64,000 bases of DNA, from contig NZ_RJJT01000003.1 in NCBI RefSeq assembly GCF_003938655.1, positions 62,001 to 126,000 on the forward strand. The letters run 5' to 3'. The notes under the pieces were generated by a model that saw nothing but the letters and a program-made list of their open reading frames with translations, did not search any database and had not been told where the DNA came from. Below, piece by piece: positions 33,537 through 43,064 of this stretch (the first letter of the stretch is position 1; every line of letters begins with the position of its first letter). Source of the stretch: Rhizobium pisi (GTDB lineage: Bacteria > Pseudomonadota > Alphaproteobacteria > Rhizobiales > Rhizobiaceae). Both the position numbers and the translations under genes were made by a program.

Positions 33537-33747
33537 GATAATCCTCCGATTTCGTGCGCACTATGTCGCAAACGCCTATATAGAGGTCGGGCGAGTCTGT
33601 CATCCGGTTAGCGCATCGGCGCGAAAATCAGAGCCGATTGTCGGAAAGCGCAATGCCAGGATTGAAAGTGTGGAGCGTCCTTTGCGCGTTTGAAAAGACG
33701 CGCGGCGCTGCAGGCTTGAAAAGCACGAAATAGACAGGCATATATTG

Positions 33748-33767
33748 ACATAAAGATATCTTTATGT
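33748..33767. promoter_or_regulatory. Perfect 20-bp palindrome in the metH promoter
   Basis: ACATAAAGATATCTTTATGT is a perfect 20-bp palindrome, centred about 50 bases upstream of the metH GTG, in place of any riboswitch. Regulators of methionine and S-adenosylhomocysteine metabolism (for example ArsR-family SahR) use sites of this type, so it is probably their operator; the regulator is inferred. Confidence 0.55.
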
Positions 33768-33808
33768 GATTTGGTCTGTCTGGTCTTATGACGTCAAGGA
33801 GCCCTCCC

Positions 33809-36800
33809 GTGTTTGATAATCTCTTTGGTCCCGAAGGGGGCAAGCGTGACGGCAGTGAAGTTTTCGCAGCTTTGAAGAAAGCCGCGAGCGAGCGCATCCT
33901 TGTACTCGACGGCGCCATGGGCACGCAGATCCAGGGATTGGGCTATGACGAGGACCAGTTCCGCGGAACGCGCTTCATCGGCTGCGCCTGCCATCAGAAG
34001 GGCAATAACGACCTTCTGATCCTGAGTCAGCCGGACGCGATCGAAGAGATCCATTACAAATACGCCAAGGCCGGCGCCGATATCCTCGAGACCAACACCT
34101 TCTCCTCGACCCGCATCGCGCAGGCCGATTACCAGATGGAAGGCGAGGTCTATGCGCTGAACAAGGAAGGTGCGGAGATCGTCCGCCGGGCGGCAATCCG
34201 CGCCGAGCGCGAGGACGGCCGCCGCCGCTTCGTCGCCGGCGCCATCGGCCCGACCAACCGCACCGCCTCGATTTCGCCCGACGTCAACAATCCCGGTTTC
34301 CGCGCCGTCACCTTCGATGATCTGCGCGATGCCTATGCCGAGCAGATCGACGGGTTGATCGACGGCGGCGCCGACATCATCCTCATCGAGACGATTTTCG
34401 ACACGCTGAACGCCAAGGCTGCGATCTTCGCCTGCGAGGAACGTTTCGCGGCCAAGGGCGTGCGCCTGCCGGTGATGATCTCCGGCACGATCACCGACCT
34501 TTCCGGCCGCACGCTCTCCGGCCAGACGCCGTCGGCCTTCTGGAACTCGGTGCGCCATGCCAATCCGTTTACGATCGGTCTCAACTGCGCGCTCGGCGCC
34601 AATGCGATGCGCCCGCATCTACAGGAGCTTTCTGGTGTCGCCGACACCTTCATCTGCGCCTATCCGAATGCCGGCCTGCCGAACGAGTTCGGCCAGTACG
34701 ACGAAACGCCGGAGCTGATGGCGGCGCAGATCGACAGCTTCGCCCGCGAAGGCCTGGTCAACATCGTCGGCGGCTGCTGCGGCTCGACGCCCGAACATAT
34801 CAGGGCGATCGCCGAGACCGTGGCGAAATACAAGCCGCGGCCGATTCCGGAGCATCGCCCCTTCATGTCGCTGTCGGGCCTCGAACCCTTCGAACTGACC
34901 AAGGACATCCCCTTCGTCAATGTCGGCGAGCGCACCAACGTCACCGGCTCGGCGAAGTTCCGCAAGCTGATCACCAATGCCGATTACACGGCGGCGCTCG
35001 ATGTCGCGCGTGACCAAGTCGAGAACGGCGCGCAGGTGATCGACATCAACATGGACGAGGGCCTGATCGACTCCGAAAAGGCGATGGTCGAGTTCCTCAA
35101 CCTGATCGCCGCCGAGCCCGACATTGCCCGCGTGCCCGTGATGATCGACTCGTCGAAATTCTCGATTATCGAATCCGGCCTGAAGCGCGTCCAGGGCAAG
35201 CCGATCGTCAACTCGATCTCGCTGAAGGAAGGTGAGGAGAATTTCCTCGCACAGGCGCGGCTCTTGCACAATTATGGCGCGGCCGTCGTCGTCATGGCCT
35301 TCGACGAGACGGGGCAGGCGGACAGCTATGAGCGCAAGGTGGAAATCTGCACGCGCGCCTACAAGCTGCTGACCGAGAAGATCGGCTTCCCGCCCGAGGA
35401 CATCATCTTCGATCCGAATATCTTCGCGGTCGCGACCGGCATCGAAGAGCACAATAATTACGGCGTCGACTTCATCGAGGCGACGCGGACGATCCGTCAG
35501 CGTATGCCGCTGGTGCATATTTCAGGTGGTGTCTCCAACCTGTCCTTCTCGTTCCGCGGCAACGAGCCGGTGCGCGAGGCGATGCATGCCGTGTTCCTCT
35601 ACCACGCCATCCAGGCGGGCATGGACATGGGCATCGTCAATGCCGGCCAGCTTGCGGTCTACGACAATATCGATCCGGAACTGCGCGAGGCCTGCGAGGA
35701 CGTGGTGCTGAACCGGCGTCCCGACGGCACCGAGCGGCTGCTCGAAGTGGCGGAGAAATTCCGTGGCGGCGCGGCACGCGAAGGCCGCGTCCAGGATCTC
35801 TCCTGGCGCGAATGGAGCGTCGAGAAGCGCCTCGAACATGCGTTGGTCAACGGCATCACCGAATATATCGAAGCCGATACCGAGGAGGCGCGCCACCAGG
35901 CCGCCCGGCCGCTGCACGTCATCGAAGGGCCGCTGATGGCCGGCATGAACGTCGTCGGCGACCTGTTCGGCTCGGGCAAGATGTTCCTGCCGCAGGTGGT
36001 GAAGTCGGCGCGCGTCATGAAGCAGGCGGTCGCCGTGCTGCTGCCTTATATGGAAGAGGAAAAGCGCCTCAACGGCGGTGAAGAACGCCGGTCGGCCGGC
36101 AAGATCCTGATGGCGACCGTCAAGGGTGACGTGCACGACATCGGCAAGAACATCGTCGGCGTTGTGCTCGCCTGCAACAATTACGAGATCGTCGACCTCG
36201 GCGTCATGGTGCCGGCGACGAAGATCCTTGAGACGGCGATCGCCGAAAAGGTCGACGTCATCGGCCTTTCGGGCCTGATCACGCCGTCGCTCGACGAGAT
36301 GGTGCATGTCGCGGCCGAAATGGAACGGCAGGGTTTCGAGATCCCGCTCCTGATCGGCGGAGCGACGACCAGCCGCGTGCATACGGCCGTGAAGATCCAC
36401 CCCGGCTACAATAAGGGGCAGGCGATTTATGTGACTGATGCGAGCCGCGCGGTCGGCGTCGTCTCGGCACTGCTCTCGCCGGAGACGCGGCAGGGTTATG
36501 TCGATGATATAAGAGCGGAATATGCCAAGGTGGCCGCCGCCCATGCGCGCAGCGAAGCCGAGAAGGTGCGCCTGCCGCTGCCGCGCGCCCGCGAGAATGC
36601 GCACAAGGTCGACTGGTCGGCCTACCAGCCGACGAAGCCGCAATTCTTCGGTACGCGGGTGTTTGAGGATTACGATCTCGCAGAGCTTGCCAGATACATC
36701 GACTGGACGCCGTTCTTCCAGACCTGGGAACTGCGCGGCCGTTACCCCGCCATTCTCGAGGACGAGAAGCAGGGCGAGGCGGCGCGTGCGCTCTGGGCCG

Positions 36801-37582
36801 ATGCGCAGAGCATGCTGAAGAAGATCATCGACGAGAAGTGGTTCCGTCCGCGTGCCGTCATCGGCTTCTGGCCGGCCGGCGCCGTCGGCGACGATATCCG
36901 CCTGTTCACGGATGAGAGCCGTAGCCGCGAGCTTGCGACCTTCTATACGCTGCGCCAGCAGCTTTCGAAGCGGGACGGGCGGCCGAACGTGGCGCTCTCC
37001 GATTTCGTCGCGCCTGTCACAAGTGGCGTGCAGGATTATGTCGGCGGCTTCGTGGTGACAGCAGGCATCGAGGAAATCGCCATCGCCGAGCGCTTCGAAC
37101 GCGCCAACGACGACTACTCCTCGATCCTCGTCAAGGCGCTCGCCGACCGCTTCGCCGAAGCCTTTGCCGAGCGCATGCATGAGCAGGTGCGGCGCGACTA
37201 TTGGGGCTATGCCAAGGACGAGACGCTCAGCAACGAGGATCTCATCACCGAAGCCTATGCCGGTATCCGCCCGGCGCCGGGTTACCCCGCCCAGCCCGAC
37301 CACACTGAAAAGGCAACCCTCTTCAAGCTGCTCGACGCGGAAAAAGCCGCCGGCGTGAAGCTGACGGAGAGCTATGCGATGTGGCCCGGCTCGTCCGTAT
37401 CCGGCCTCTATATCGGCCACCCCGACTCCTATTATTTCGGCGTCGCCAAGGTGGAGCGGGACCAGGTGGAAGACTATGCCAAGCGTAAGGGCATGGAGGT
37501 TTCCGAAGTCGAGCGCTGGCTCGGACCGGTGCTGAACTACGTGCCGCGCAAGGTTGACGAGGAGATCGAGGACGCGGCGTAA
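33809..37582 (+). CDS. metH: MetH, cobalamin-dependent methionine synthase
   Basis: A 1257-residue five-part enzyme that transfers a methyl group from methyltetrahydrofolate to homocysteine through B12 in the cytoplasm. The homocysteine domain (about 1-330) has the zinc cysteines C260 (GLNCALGAN) and C323/C324 ([10 protein letters not shown]). The folate (pterin-binding) domain (about 345-620) has [11 protein letters not shown] and [14 protein letters not shown]. The B12 cap and Rossmann domains follow, with the base-off ligand H776 in DVHDIGKN. The SAM-dependent reactivation domain (about 900-1257) contains [10 protein letters not shown]. The GTG at 33809 is preferred because AAGGAG lies 8 bases upstream; the ATG at 33788 would put that site inside the gene. 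A perfect palindrome precedes it and a terminator follows. Confidence 0.97.
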   Translation: MFDNLFGPEGGKRDGSEVFAALKKAASERILVLDGAMGTQIQGLGYDEDQFRGTRFIGCACHQKGNNDLLILSQPDAIEEIHYKYAKAGADILETNTFSSTRIAQADYQMEGEVYALNKEGAEIVRRAAIRAEREDGRRRFVAGAIGPTNRTASISPDVNNPGFRAVTFDDLRDAYAEQIDGLIDGGADIILIETIFDTLNAKAAIFACEERFAAKGVRLPVMISGTITDLSGRTLSGQTPSAFWNSVRHANPFTIGLNCALGANAMRPHLQELSGVADTFICAYPNAGLPNEFGQYDETPELMAAQIDSFAREGLVNIVGGCCGSTPEHIRAIAETVAKYKPRPIPEHRPFMSLSGLEPFELTKDIPFVNVGERTNVTGSAKFRKLITNADYTAALDVARDQVENGAQVIDINMDEGLIDSEKAMVEFLNLIAAEPDIARVPVMIDSSKFSIIESGLKRVQGKPIVNSISLKEGEENFLAQARLLHNYGAAVVVMAFDETGQADSYERKVEICTRAYKLLTEKIGFPPEDIIFDPNIFAVATGIEEHNNYGVDFIEATRTIRQRMPLVHISGGVSNLSFSFRGNEPVREAMHAVFLYHAIQAGMDMGIVNAGQLAVYDNIDPELREACEDVVLNRRPDGTERLLEVAEKFRGGAAREGRVQDLSWREWSVEKRLEHALVNGITEYIEADTEEARHQAARPLHVIEGPLMAGMNVVGDLFGSGKMFLPQVVKSARVMKQAVAVLLPYMEEEKRLNGGEERRSAGKILMATVKGDVHDIGKNIVGVVLACNNYEIVDLGVMVPATKILETAIAEKVDVIGLSGLITPSLDEMVHVAAEMERQGFEIPLLIGGATTSRVHTAVKIHPGYNKGQAIYVTDASRAVGVVSALLSPETRQGYVDDIRAEYAKVAAAHARSEAEKVRLPLPRARENAHKVDWSAYQPTKPQFFGTRVFEDYDLAELARYIDWTPFFQTWELRGRYPAILEDEKQGEAARALWADAQSMLKKIIDEKWFRPRAVIGFWPAGAVGDDIRLFTDESRSRELATFYTLRQQLSKRDGRPNVALSDFVAPVTSGVQDYVGGFVVTAGIEEIAIAERFERANDDYSSILVKALADRFAEAFAERMHEQVRRDYWGYAKDETLSNEDLITEAYAGIRPAPGYPAQPDHTEKATLFKLLDAEKAAGVKLTESYAMWPGSSVSGLYIGHPDSYYFGVAKVERDQVEDYAKRKGMEVSEVERWLGPVLNYVPRKVDEEIEDAA

Positions 37583-37627
37583 TCGGCCGCTTGGCACGGT
37601 TCGTTGATAAAATGAATCAAGGGACGA

Positions 37628-37666
37628 TGAAGCCGGAAAGTGATTCATTTTCCGGCTTCATGCTTT
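37628..37666 (+). terminator. Rho-independent terminator after metH
   Basis: TGAAGCCGGAAA at 37628-37639 pairs with TTTCCGGCTTCA at 37649-37660 across a 9-base loop and is followed by a TGCTTTT tract. It is 46 bases after the metH stop. Confidence 0.75.
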
Positions 37667-37702
37667 TGAATATAAAGATAAAAATGTCTGCTAGAGTTTC
37701 AC

Positions 37703-38131
37703 CTAACGGCGAACGGGCTCGCTTTTCCTGGCCTTGGCGAGGTCAAGAAATCTCGCCTTGATCAGTGTAAAAAGTCCAGGAGGGATGAAGCCATAAGCGA
37801 ATATTCCGCCGCTGCCCGGCACTGGTGAAAGCCCGCCATTCGGCCATTCATCGACATTGTATTCCGAGATGATGACCCAACTCGGCTCATCATCTAGGCC
37901 GATCGCCTGTTTCACTTTCGGCGGGATTTCGATTCCGATCGTTTCGCCGGATGGCGGCGTGTGCGTGATCGGCAATAGAACGACGTAGCGGGGATTGGCG
38001 AGGCTATCGCTCGCCGCGACGAGGCAGGTTGGCCTGTCCTTGCCCTGATTGCGACCCGCCAATGCTTCGTGCGACCAGAGATAATCATAGCGCACCACAA
38101 GGCCCGGCCTTGGTTCGGGAATCGTCGCCAT
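37703..38131 (-). CDS. PemK/MazF-like toxin of a type II toxin-antitoxin pair
   Basis: A 142-residue protein with the PemK/MazF-type beta-barrel pattern: PRPGLVVRYDYLWS, GKDRPTCLVAASDSLANPRYVVLLPITHTPPSGETIGIEIPP and WVIISEYNVDEWPNGGLSPVP. Members cleave mRNA or inhibit growth. It starts 7 bases after the end of the Phd-type antitoxin gene, the standard antitoxin-first arrangement, and both genes follow a perfect 28-bp palindrome. Toxin class is inferred from pattern and context; catalytic residues are not certain. It lies downstream of metH and convergent with it. Confidence 0.65.
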   Translation of the reverse strand: MATIPEPRPGLVVRYDYLWSHEALAGRNQGKDRPTCLVAASDSLANPRYVVLLPITHTPPSGETIGIEIPPKVKQAIGLDDEPSWVIISEYNVDEWPNGGLSPVPGSGGIFAYGFIPPGLFTLIKARFLDLAKARKSEPVRR

Positions 38132-38138
38132 GGCGATG

Positions 38139-38393
38139 TTATTTCAGCAACTCATCGAGAGGGGCGTGGGTAGGATCCATTTCCGCGCGCTCGACGGCAT
38201 CGATCACGATGGAGAGGGCATCGGCGGTTTTGTGCGTCCGTTGCGCGGCGGCCTTCAGCCAATCATAATGTTCGGCGGACATGAGAACGAATTCACGGCG
38301 GCCATGCCGGGTGATCTCGACAGGTTCCCGTTGCGCCTGGTGCTGGAACTCGCCGAATTTACGCTGAAATTCCAGAGCCGTGGTCTGAGCCAT
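38139..38393 (-). CDS. Phd/YefM-family antitoxin
   Basis: An 84-residue antitoxin. The N terminus MAQTTALEFQRKFGEFQHQAQREPVEITRHGRREFVLMSAEHYDWL is the Phd/YefM pattern (an xFxxxFGxxxxxAxxEPVxITxHGRxxxVLxS-type fold that binds DNA and dimerises). The C-terminal part (THKTADALSIVIDAVERAEMDPTHAPLDELLK) would bind the toxin. It starts 20 bases after the 28-bp palindrome, the expected position of its own operator, and is the first gene of the two-gene operon. Confidence 0.88.
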   Translation of the reverse strand: MAQTTALEFQRKFGEFQHQAQREPVEITRHGRREFVLMSAEHYDWLKAAAQRTHKTADALSIVIDAVERAEMDPTHAPLDELLK

Positions 38394-38413
38394 GATAATC
38401 TTCCAAACTGTGA

Positions 38414-38441
38414 CATCCGAATTATACGTATAATTCGGATG
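38414..38441. promoter_or_regulatory. Perfect 28-bp palindrome upstream of the toxin-antitoxin genes
   Basis: The two 14-base arms, CATCCGAATTATAC and GTATAATTCGGATG, are exact inverted copies with no spacer. It sits 20 bases upstream of the antitoxin ATG, where antitoxin dimers usually bind to repress the operon. The TATAC/GTATA core could also be the -10 region. Confidence 0.75.
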
Positions 38442-38453
38442 AATTCAAGATCG

Positions 38454-39218
38454 TCATGTCACCCCGATCGTCAGCTCCGCGACAAAGTCATAAGCGTCGC
38501 CGCGATAGAGCGAGCGGGTGAATTCCACGGCGCGGCCGGAGCCGAGATAGGAAATGCGCTCGATCGACAGGCCGGCGGCGCCGACAGGGACGCCGAGAAG
38601 CTGGGCGTCGGCTTCCTTCATATTGGTCGCCGAAATGCGCTGCACGGCGCGCACAGGTCGGACCTGGAGGCGTTCGAGTTCGGCATAGAGCGAATTGGTG
38701 ACGGCCGACGGATCCGGCAGGAACTCGCCGGAGACACTGGCATTTTCGATCGCCAGCGGCTGGTCGTCGGCGATGCGCAGGCGGGAGAGGCGCGAAACCT
38801 TCACGTCGGCGGCGAGGCCGAGGATCATCATCTCGTCGGGCGAGGGGGTGTGGATGCCCTTATGCAGCCATTCGGAGCGCGAGGACATGCCGCGGCGCGC
38901 CATGTCCTCGGTGAAGGAGGTGAGCTGCGACAGGCGCTGCTCGACCTTGGAGACCGGCTTGGCGACGAAGGTGCCCGAGCCGTGGCGGCGCACCAGCAGG
39001 CCGTCGGCGACGAGTTCGTCGATCGCCTTGCGCACGGTGACGCGGCTGACGGCGGCAAGTTCGGCGATGTCGCGCTCCGGCGGCAGCGCGTCGCCGTGGC
39101 CAAGCGTGCCGGTGCGCACGGCTTCTTCGAGCGTGCGGCGCAGCTTGACATAGAGTGGGCCGGTGCCGGCCGCCTGCAGCCGCTCCAGGGATAGAATGGT
39201 CGCGAGGTCGTCGCTCAT
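38454..39218 (-). CDS. GntR-family regulator with UTRA domain
   Basis: A 254-residue HutC/UTRA-type regulator. The winged helix (about 20-85) reads LYVKLRRTLEEAVRTGTLGHGDALPPERDIAELAAVSRVTVRKAIDELVADGLLVRRHGSGTFV, the UTRA-GntR signature. The UTRA ligand domain follows (LSQLTSFTEDMARRGMSSRSEWLHKG... LYRGDAYDFVAELTIG). Its start overlaps the kinase gene by four bases (ATGA), forming an operon. UTRA regulators often sense amino sugars or phosphosugars, so it probably controls this operon and the divergent sugar ABC genes. Putative operators with ATACCA/TGGTAT half-sites lie between them. Confidence 0.9.
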   Translation of the reverse strand: MSDDLATILSLERLQAAGTGPLYVKLRRTLEEAVRTGTLGHGDALPPERDIAELAAVSRVTVRKAIDELVADGLLVRRHGSGTFVAKPVSKVEQRLSQLTSFTEDMARRGMSSRSEWLHKGIHTPSPDEMMILGLAADVKVSRLSRLRIADDQPLAIENASVSGEFLPDPSAVTNSLYAELERLQVRPVRAVQRISATNMKEADAQLLGVPVGAAGLSIERISYLGSGRAVEFTRSLYRGDAYDFVAELTIGVT

Positions 39219-40099
39219 GCCGCACCTCTCTGCCGGTCGTTCAGGAGTTTGACCGCAAGTTCCACCGCGCCGTGCAAGGCATCGTTCTTCGGTCTAGCGA
39301 GCAGCGGCCTGTAGCGTTCGGAAAGCCACGGTTCATAGGCCTGTGCAAGGCCGCCGAGAAGGCAGATCGACGGGCATTCGGGCCAGAGGAGCGCTTCGAG
39401 ACTTTCGCCGATTGCCGTTGCGGCATCCGTGACGATGCCGACAGCGACGGGATCACCTCTTGTCGCATGTTCGAAGACGGCGGGCGCATAACGGGCGAAA
39501 TCCGTCGGCCGTGCCGAATGGGCGAATTCGACGACGCGCTCGGGGTCGTTGCCGTATTCGGCCATAACAGCCTCGGTGATCGGCGATGCCGGGCGCACCC
39601 GATCATGGGCGAGCAGCGCTCGCTCCATGAGGTCGCGGCCGAGGCGGGCACCGCTCGCCTGGTCGCCCACGACGAAGCCCCAGCCGCCAATGCCATTCAG
39701 CCGGCCATCCCTGCGGGCATTATAGACCGAGCCGGTGCCGAAGGCGCCGACGATGCCGTCGGCATCGCCGAGCGCGCCCTGCAGCGCGATCAGCGCATCG
39801 GTGACGACGCGGCCTTCGGCAAAGGGCAGGGCTCTTTCGATTCGCTGGCCGTAATCCGTGACATTGGCGCCAGCGACGCCGACGACTGATACGACAGAGG
39901 AAGCGGCTTCAGCGCCGAGCCCCGCATCGCGCAGCGCCTGGTGGGCGGATTCGACGATGTTGAGAAGAGAGCTTTCGAGATCCGACAGGATATTGGCAGG
40001 GCCTGATTTACCGCGGCCGATGACATTGCCGCTCCTGTCCGCCACCGCGGCCCGGCAGCTCGTTCCACCGCCATCTATGCCGATTGCAAGCTCCGTCAT
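39215..40099 (-). CDS. BadF/BadG-type kinase, N-acetylglucosamine kinase-like
   Basis: A 294-residue kinase of the BadF/BadG/BcrA/BcrD ATPase superfamily. It has the phosphate-1 motif AIGIDGGGTSCRAAV at the start, the adenosine motif VVGVAGANV, and GAFGTGSVYNARRDGRLNGIGGWGFVVGDQASGARLGRDLM, which is typical of GlcNAc-type kinases. It likely phosphorylates an amino sugar or hexosamine. ATG 40099 has GGAGGTCCG upstream; the following GntR gene overlaps its end. No nagA/nagB genes are near, so the substrate assignment is inference. Confidence 0.85.
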   Translation of the reverse strand: MTELAIGIDGGGTSCRAAVADRSGNVIGRGKSGPANILSDLESSLLNIVESAHQALRDAGLGAEAASSVVSVVGVAGANVTDYGQRIERALPFAEGRVVTDALIALQGALGDADGIVGAFGTGSVYNARRDGRLNGIGGWGFVVGDQASGARLGRDLMERALLAHDRVRPASPITEAVMAEYGNDPERVVEFAHSARPTDFARYAPAVFEHATRGDPVAVGIVTDAATAIGESLEALLWPECPSICLLGGLAQAYEPWLSERYRPLLARPKNDALHGAVELAVKLLNDRQRGAA

Positions 40100-40629
40100 C
40101 GGACCTCCGAAATACGCCGTTCCCACTTGTTTTTAGTACAATACCAAAAAAATACCATTTACCAAGTGGGGAGAAGGGTGAAATTTCATCTTTTTATCAT
40201 ATTGATTTTATTGACTAAAATTTTTTAATGAATTTTTGGCGACAAAAAAGTTAAATTCGGCTGGACAATTGGTATTTTTTTGGCCTTAATTTGATCAAAG
40301 GGAACAGCGTTTCGAAGCCCACGAAATCTGGCAGCAAAGCCAAGCCGGAACTGCTTCGAGGATGATTGCAAGAATACCCGCCGGCCCGTGTGGTCAGTCG
40401 TTGAGTTCAGGCATCCATCGGCTTTCCCAGTCATTTCGCCACGCCCGGTGCAGGCCACCGGGAAGGCGCGCAGTCCGGCCGCAGGCGATCCGTCTTTGCG
40501 TCCGTCGAGCTTTCGGGGCCGGCAGTCGTTGGCGGCCCTCAAGGGGCGTTGGGTGTTTCCTCAAGCACGCCAACTGCTTGTTTCAGATCGAAAACGGCGC
40601 CTTCCGGCGCCTGAAAACAGGAGAGGGAA
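40100..40629. promoter_or_regulatory. 530-base divergent control region with repeated half-sites
   Basis: It separates the kinase/GntR operon from the sugar ABC operon and contains no gene. ATACCA occurs at 40141-40146 and again at 40152-40157, exactly 11 bases (one helix turn) apart, and TGGTAT, the complement, at 40270-40275. The region around 40100-40280 is AT-rich. These half-sites are plausible UTRA-GntR operators. Nothing else identifiable is visible in the remainder up to 40629. Confidence 0.4.
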
Positions 40630-41889
40630 ATGAAAAACACTGCTCTGAAAAGCTTCCTGCTTGCCTCCAGCCTGCTGACGTCAGCAGGTCTCGTCCATGC
40701 CGCCGACGTCACGCTGACGGTCGAAAGCTGGCGCAACGACGACCTGCAAATCTGGCAAGAGAAGATCATCCCGGCTTTCGAAGCCAAGAACCCGGGCATA
40801 AAGATCGTCTTCTCGCCGACTGCGCCGACCGAATACAATGCTTCGCTGAACGCCAAGCTTGATGCCGGCTCCGCGGGCGACATCATCACCTGCCGTCCGT
40901 TCGACGCCTCGCTCGAACTCTTCAACAAGAAGCAGCTCGTCGACATCACCAGCCTGCCCGGCATGGAGAACTTCTCTCCGGTCGCCAAGGCCGCCTGGTC
41001 GACCGACGACGGCAAGTCGACCTTCTGCGTGCCGATGGCTTCCGTCATCCACGGCTTCATCTACAACAAGGATGCCTTCGACAAGCTCGGCATTTCTATT
41101 CCGAAGACGGAAGACGAGTTTTTCGCAGCCCTCGACAAGATCAAGGCCGACGGCACCTATATCCCGCTCGCCATGGGCACGAAGGACCTCTGGGAAGCCG
41201 CGACCATGGGCTACCAGAATATCGGCCCGAACTACTGGAAGGGTGAGGAAGGCCGCGAAGCCCTGATCGCGGGCAAGCAGAAGCTGACCGATGCCGACTG
41301 GGTCAAGCCCTATGAAGAGCTTGCCAAGTGGAAGCCCTATCTCGGCGACGGTTTCGAAGCCCAGACCTATTCGGACAGCCAGAACCTCTTCACGCTCGGC
41401 CGTGCAGCGATCTACCCAGCCGGTTCGTGGGAAATCTCGCTGTTCAATACCCAGGCGCAGTTCAAGATGGGCGCCTTCCCGCCGCCGGTTCCGAAGGCTG
41501 GCGATACGGGCTACATCTCCGACCATCCGGATATCGGCGTCGCCCTGAATGCAAAGAGCAAGCATGCCGAAGAAGCCAAGAAGTTCTTGAGCTGGGTCGC
41601 TTCGCCCGAGTTCGCCGACATCTATGCGAACTCCCTGCCGGGCTTCTTCAGCCTGAACTCCAACCCCGTCAAGATGTCCGATCCGCTGGCCCAGGAATTC
41701 GTCTCCTGGCGCGGCCCGTACAAGTCGACCGTGCGCTCGACCTACCAGATCCTGTCGCGCGGCAAGCCGAACCTCGAAAACGAGACCTGGGTCGAATCGG
41801 CCAACGTGATCAACGGCACGGATACGCCGGCGGTTGCTGCCGAAAAGCTCCAGAAGGGCCTCGACAGCTGGTACAAGCCGGCCAAGTGA
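40630..41889 (+). CDS. Sugar ABC transporter substrate-binding protein
   Basis: A 419-residue family 1 (carbohydrate) binding protein with a Sec signal peptide ending GLVHAA. The mature part shows VTLTVESWRNDDLQIWQEKIIPAFEAKNPGIKIVFSPTAPTEYNASLNAKLDAGSAGDIITCRP, AGSWEISLFNTQAQFKMGAFPPPVPK and the NAKSKHAEEAKKFLSWVASPEFA motif. It delivers a mono- or oligosaccharide to the permeases downstream. A RIME-like repeat follows it, then the two permease genes, an oxidoreductase and the ATPase. With the kinase it suggests amino-sugar or glycoside uptake, which is inference. Confidence 0.92.
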   Translation: MKNTALKSFLLASSLLTSAGLVHAADVTLTVESWRNDDLQIWQEKIIPAFEAKNPGIKIVFSPTAPTEYNASLNAKLDAGSAGDIITCRPFDASLELFNKKQLVDITSLPGMENFSPVAKAAWSTDDGKSTFCVPMASVIHGFIYNKDAFDKLGISIPKTEDEFFAALDKIKADGTYIPLAMGTKDLWEAATMGYQNIGPNYWKGEEGREALIAGKQKLTDADWVKPYEELAKWKPYLGDGFEAQTYSDSQNLFTLGRAAIYPAGSWEISLFNTQAQFKMGAFPPPVPKAGDTGYISDHPDIGVALNAKSKHAEEAKKFLSWVASPEFADIYANSLPGFFSLNSNPVKMSDPLAQEFVSWRGPYKSTVRSTYQILSRGKPNLENETWVESANVINGTDTPAVAAEKLQKGLDSWYKPAK

Positions 41890-41913
41890 TGTGATCGAGG
41901 GGGCGGTGTCTGC

Positions 41914-42049
41914 TGCCCCTCATCCGGCCTGCCGGCCACCTTCTCCCCGCTTGCGGGGAGAAGGAGACTCGCAGCGACCTCCCAGCCCCGACATGACATC
42001 TCAGCAGGGCGCGTTCCTTCTCACATACGGAGAGAAGGTGAGGGTGAGG
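41914..42049. repeat. RIME-like intergenic repeat
   Basis: A palindromic element built from CCCCTCATCCGGCCTGCCGG-type ends and CTTCTCCCCGC/GCGGGGAGAAG hairpins, finishing in GAGAAGGTGAGGGTGAGG. Part of it matches, in inverted orientation, the repeat at 55696-55831. Such mosaic elements are common in rhizobia. It lies between the binding-protein gene and the first permease. Confidence 0.7.
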
Positions 42050-42107
42050 CGCAACGTATCCATCTGCGCTGCGCCTTGCGGCCAGTCGACTAGAACGGGC
42101 AAAAGCC

Positions 42108-43055
42108 ATGAGCCAAACCGACAACGCGGCCGATATCGTCCCGATCAAGCGCCCGATGCGCTGGCATATCTTCGTCTTCATGCTGCCGGCAGTGATCGTC
42201 TATTCCGCCGTCATGGTGCTGCCACTCATCGAAACGCTCAGGCTTTCGCTCTACAATACGGTCGACGGACAGCCGGCCTTCGTCGGCCTTGCGAATTTCA
42301 AGGTGCTGTTCGGCGATCCGCGCTGGGCGCATGATTTCTGGAACGCGCTCGTCAACAACCTGATTTTCTTCGTCATTCACATGTGCGTGCAGAACCCGAT
42401 CGGCGTCGCGCTGGCTGCGCTGCTTTCGGTGCCGAAGCTCAAGGGCGTTGCCTTCTACCGCACGGCGATGTTCCTGCCGACGCTGCTCTCCTTCGTCATC
42501 GTCGGCTTCATCTGGAAGCTGATCCTTTCGCCGATCTGGGGTGTCGCCCCCTGGATGCTCGATCTCATCGGCCTGAAATTCCTCTTCGCGCCCTGGCTCG
42601 GCAAGCCGGGCTCGGCGCTGATCGCCGTGTCGCTGATCTCCAACTGGCAGTATATCGGCATTCCGATGATGCTGATCTATGCAGCGCTTCTCAGCATCCC
42701 CGAAGAGGTGATCGAGGCAGCCGAATGCGACGGGATCACCGGCTGGGCCCAGTTCTGGAAGATCAAGCTGCCGCTCATCCTGCCGGCGATCGGCATCATC
42801 TCGATCCTGACTTTTGTTGGCAATTTCAACGCCTTCGACCTGATCTACACCGTGCAGGGCGCGCTTGCCGGGCCTGATATGTCGACCGATATTCTCGGCA
42901 CGTTGCTCTACCGGACCTTCTTCGGTTTCCAGCTGCAGCTCGGCGACCGTTCGATGGGCGCGACCATCGCCACGGTGATGTTCCTCATCATCCTCGCCGG
43001 CGTCTCGCTTTATCTCTTCGTCATCCAGCGGCGCATGCGTCGCTACCAGTTCTGA
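42108..43055 (+). CDS. Sugar ABC transporter permease 1
   Basis: A 315-residue MalF/UgpA-type permease with about six hydrophobic segments; it opens with RWHIFVFMLPAVIVYSAVMVLPLIETLRLSLYN. The EAA loop is EAAECDGITGWAQFWKIKLPLILPAIG. It starts 218 bases after the binding-protein gene, across the RIME repeat. It pairs with the second permease, 9 bases after its stop. Confidence 0.92.
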   Translation: MSQTDNAADIVPIKRPMRWHIFVFMLPAVIVYSAVMVLPLIETLRLSLYNTVDGQPAFVGLANFKVLFGDPRWAHDFWNALVNNLIFFVIHMCVQNPIGVALAALLSVPKLKGVAFYRTAMFLPTLLSFVIVGFIWKLILSPIWGVAPWMLDLIGLKFLFAPWLGKPGSALIAVSLISNWQYIGIPMMLIYAALLSIPEEVIEAAECDGITGWAQFWKIKLPLILPAIGIISILTFVGNFNAFDLIYTVQGALAGPDMSTDILGTLLYRTFFGFQLQLGDRSMGATIATVMFLIILAGVSLYLFVIQRRMRRYQF

Positions 43056-43064
43056 GGAGCGCGC

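Noticed and set aside
32352..33611. 419-residue plus-strand frame over the AGE isomerase
   Set aside because: Antisense shadow; the isomerase motifs are on the minus strand.
33537..33808. Cobalamin or SAM riboswitch before metH
   Set aside because: I see no B12-box-like or SAM-II-like arrangement; only the 20-bp palindrome stands out. A covariance search would be decisive.
35522..37648. 708-residue open frame antisense to metH
   Set aside because: It is the high-GC shadow of metH: no ribosome-binding site, Arg/His/Asp-rich nonsense composition, and the opposite strand encodes a complete conserved enzyme.
38454..40099. Naming the GntR/kinase pair nagR-nagK
   Set aside because: No nagA or nagB is present and the kinase superfamily has several substrates, so symbols were withheld.
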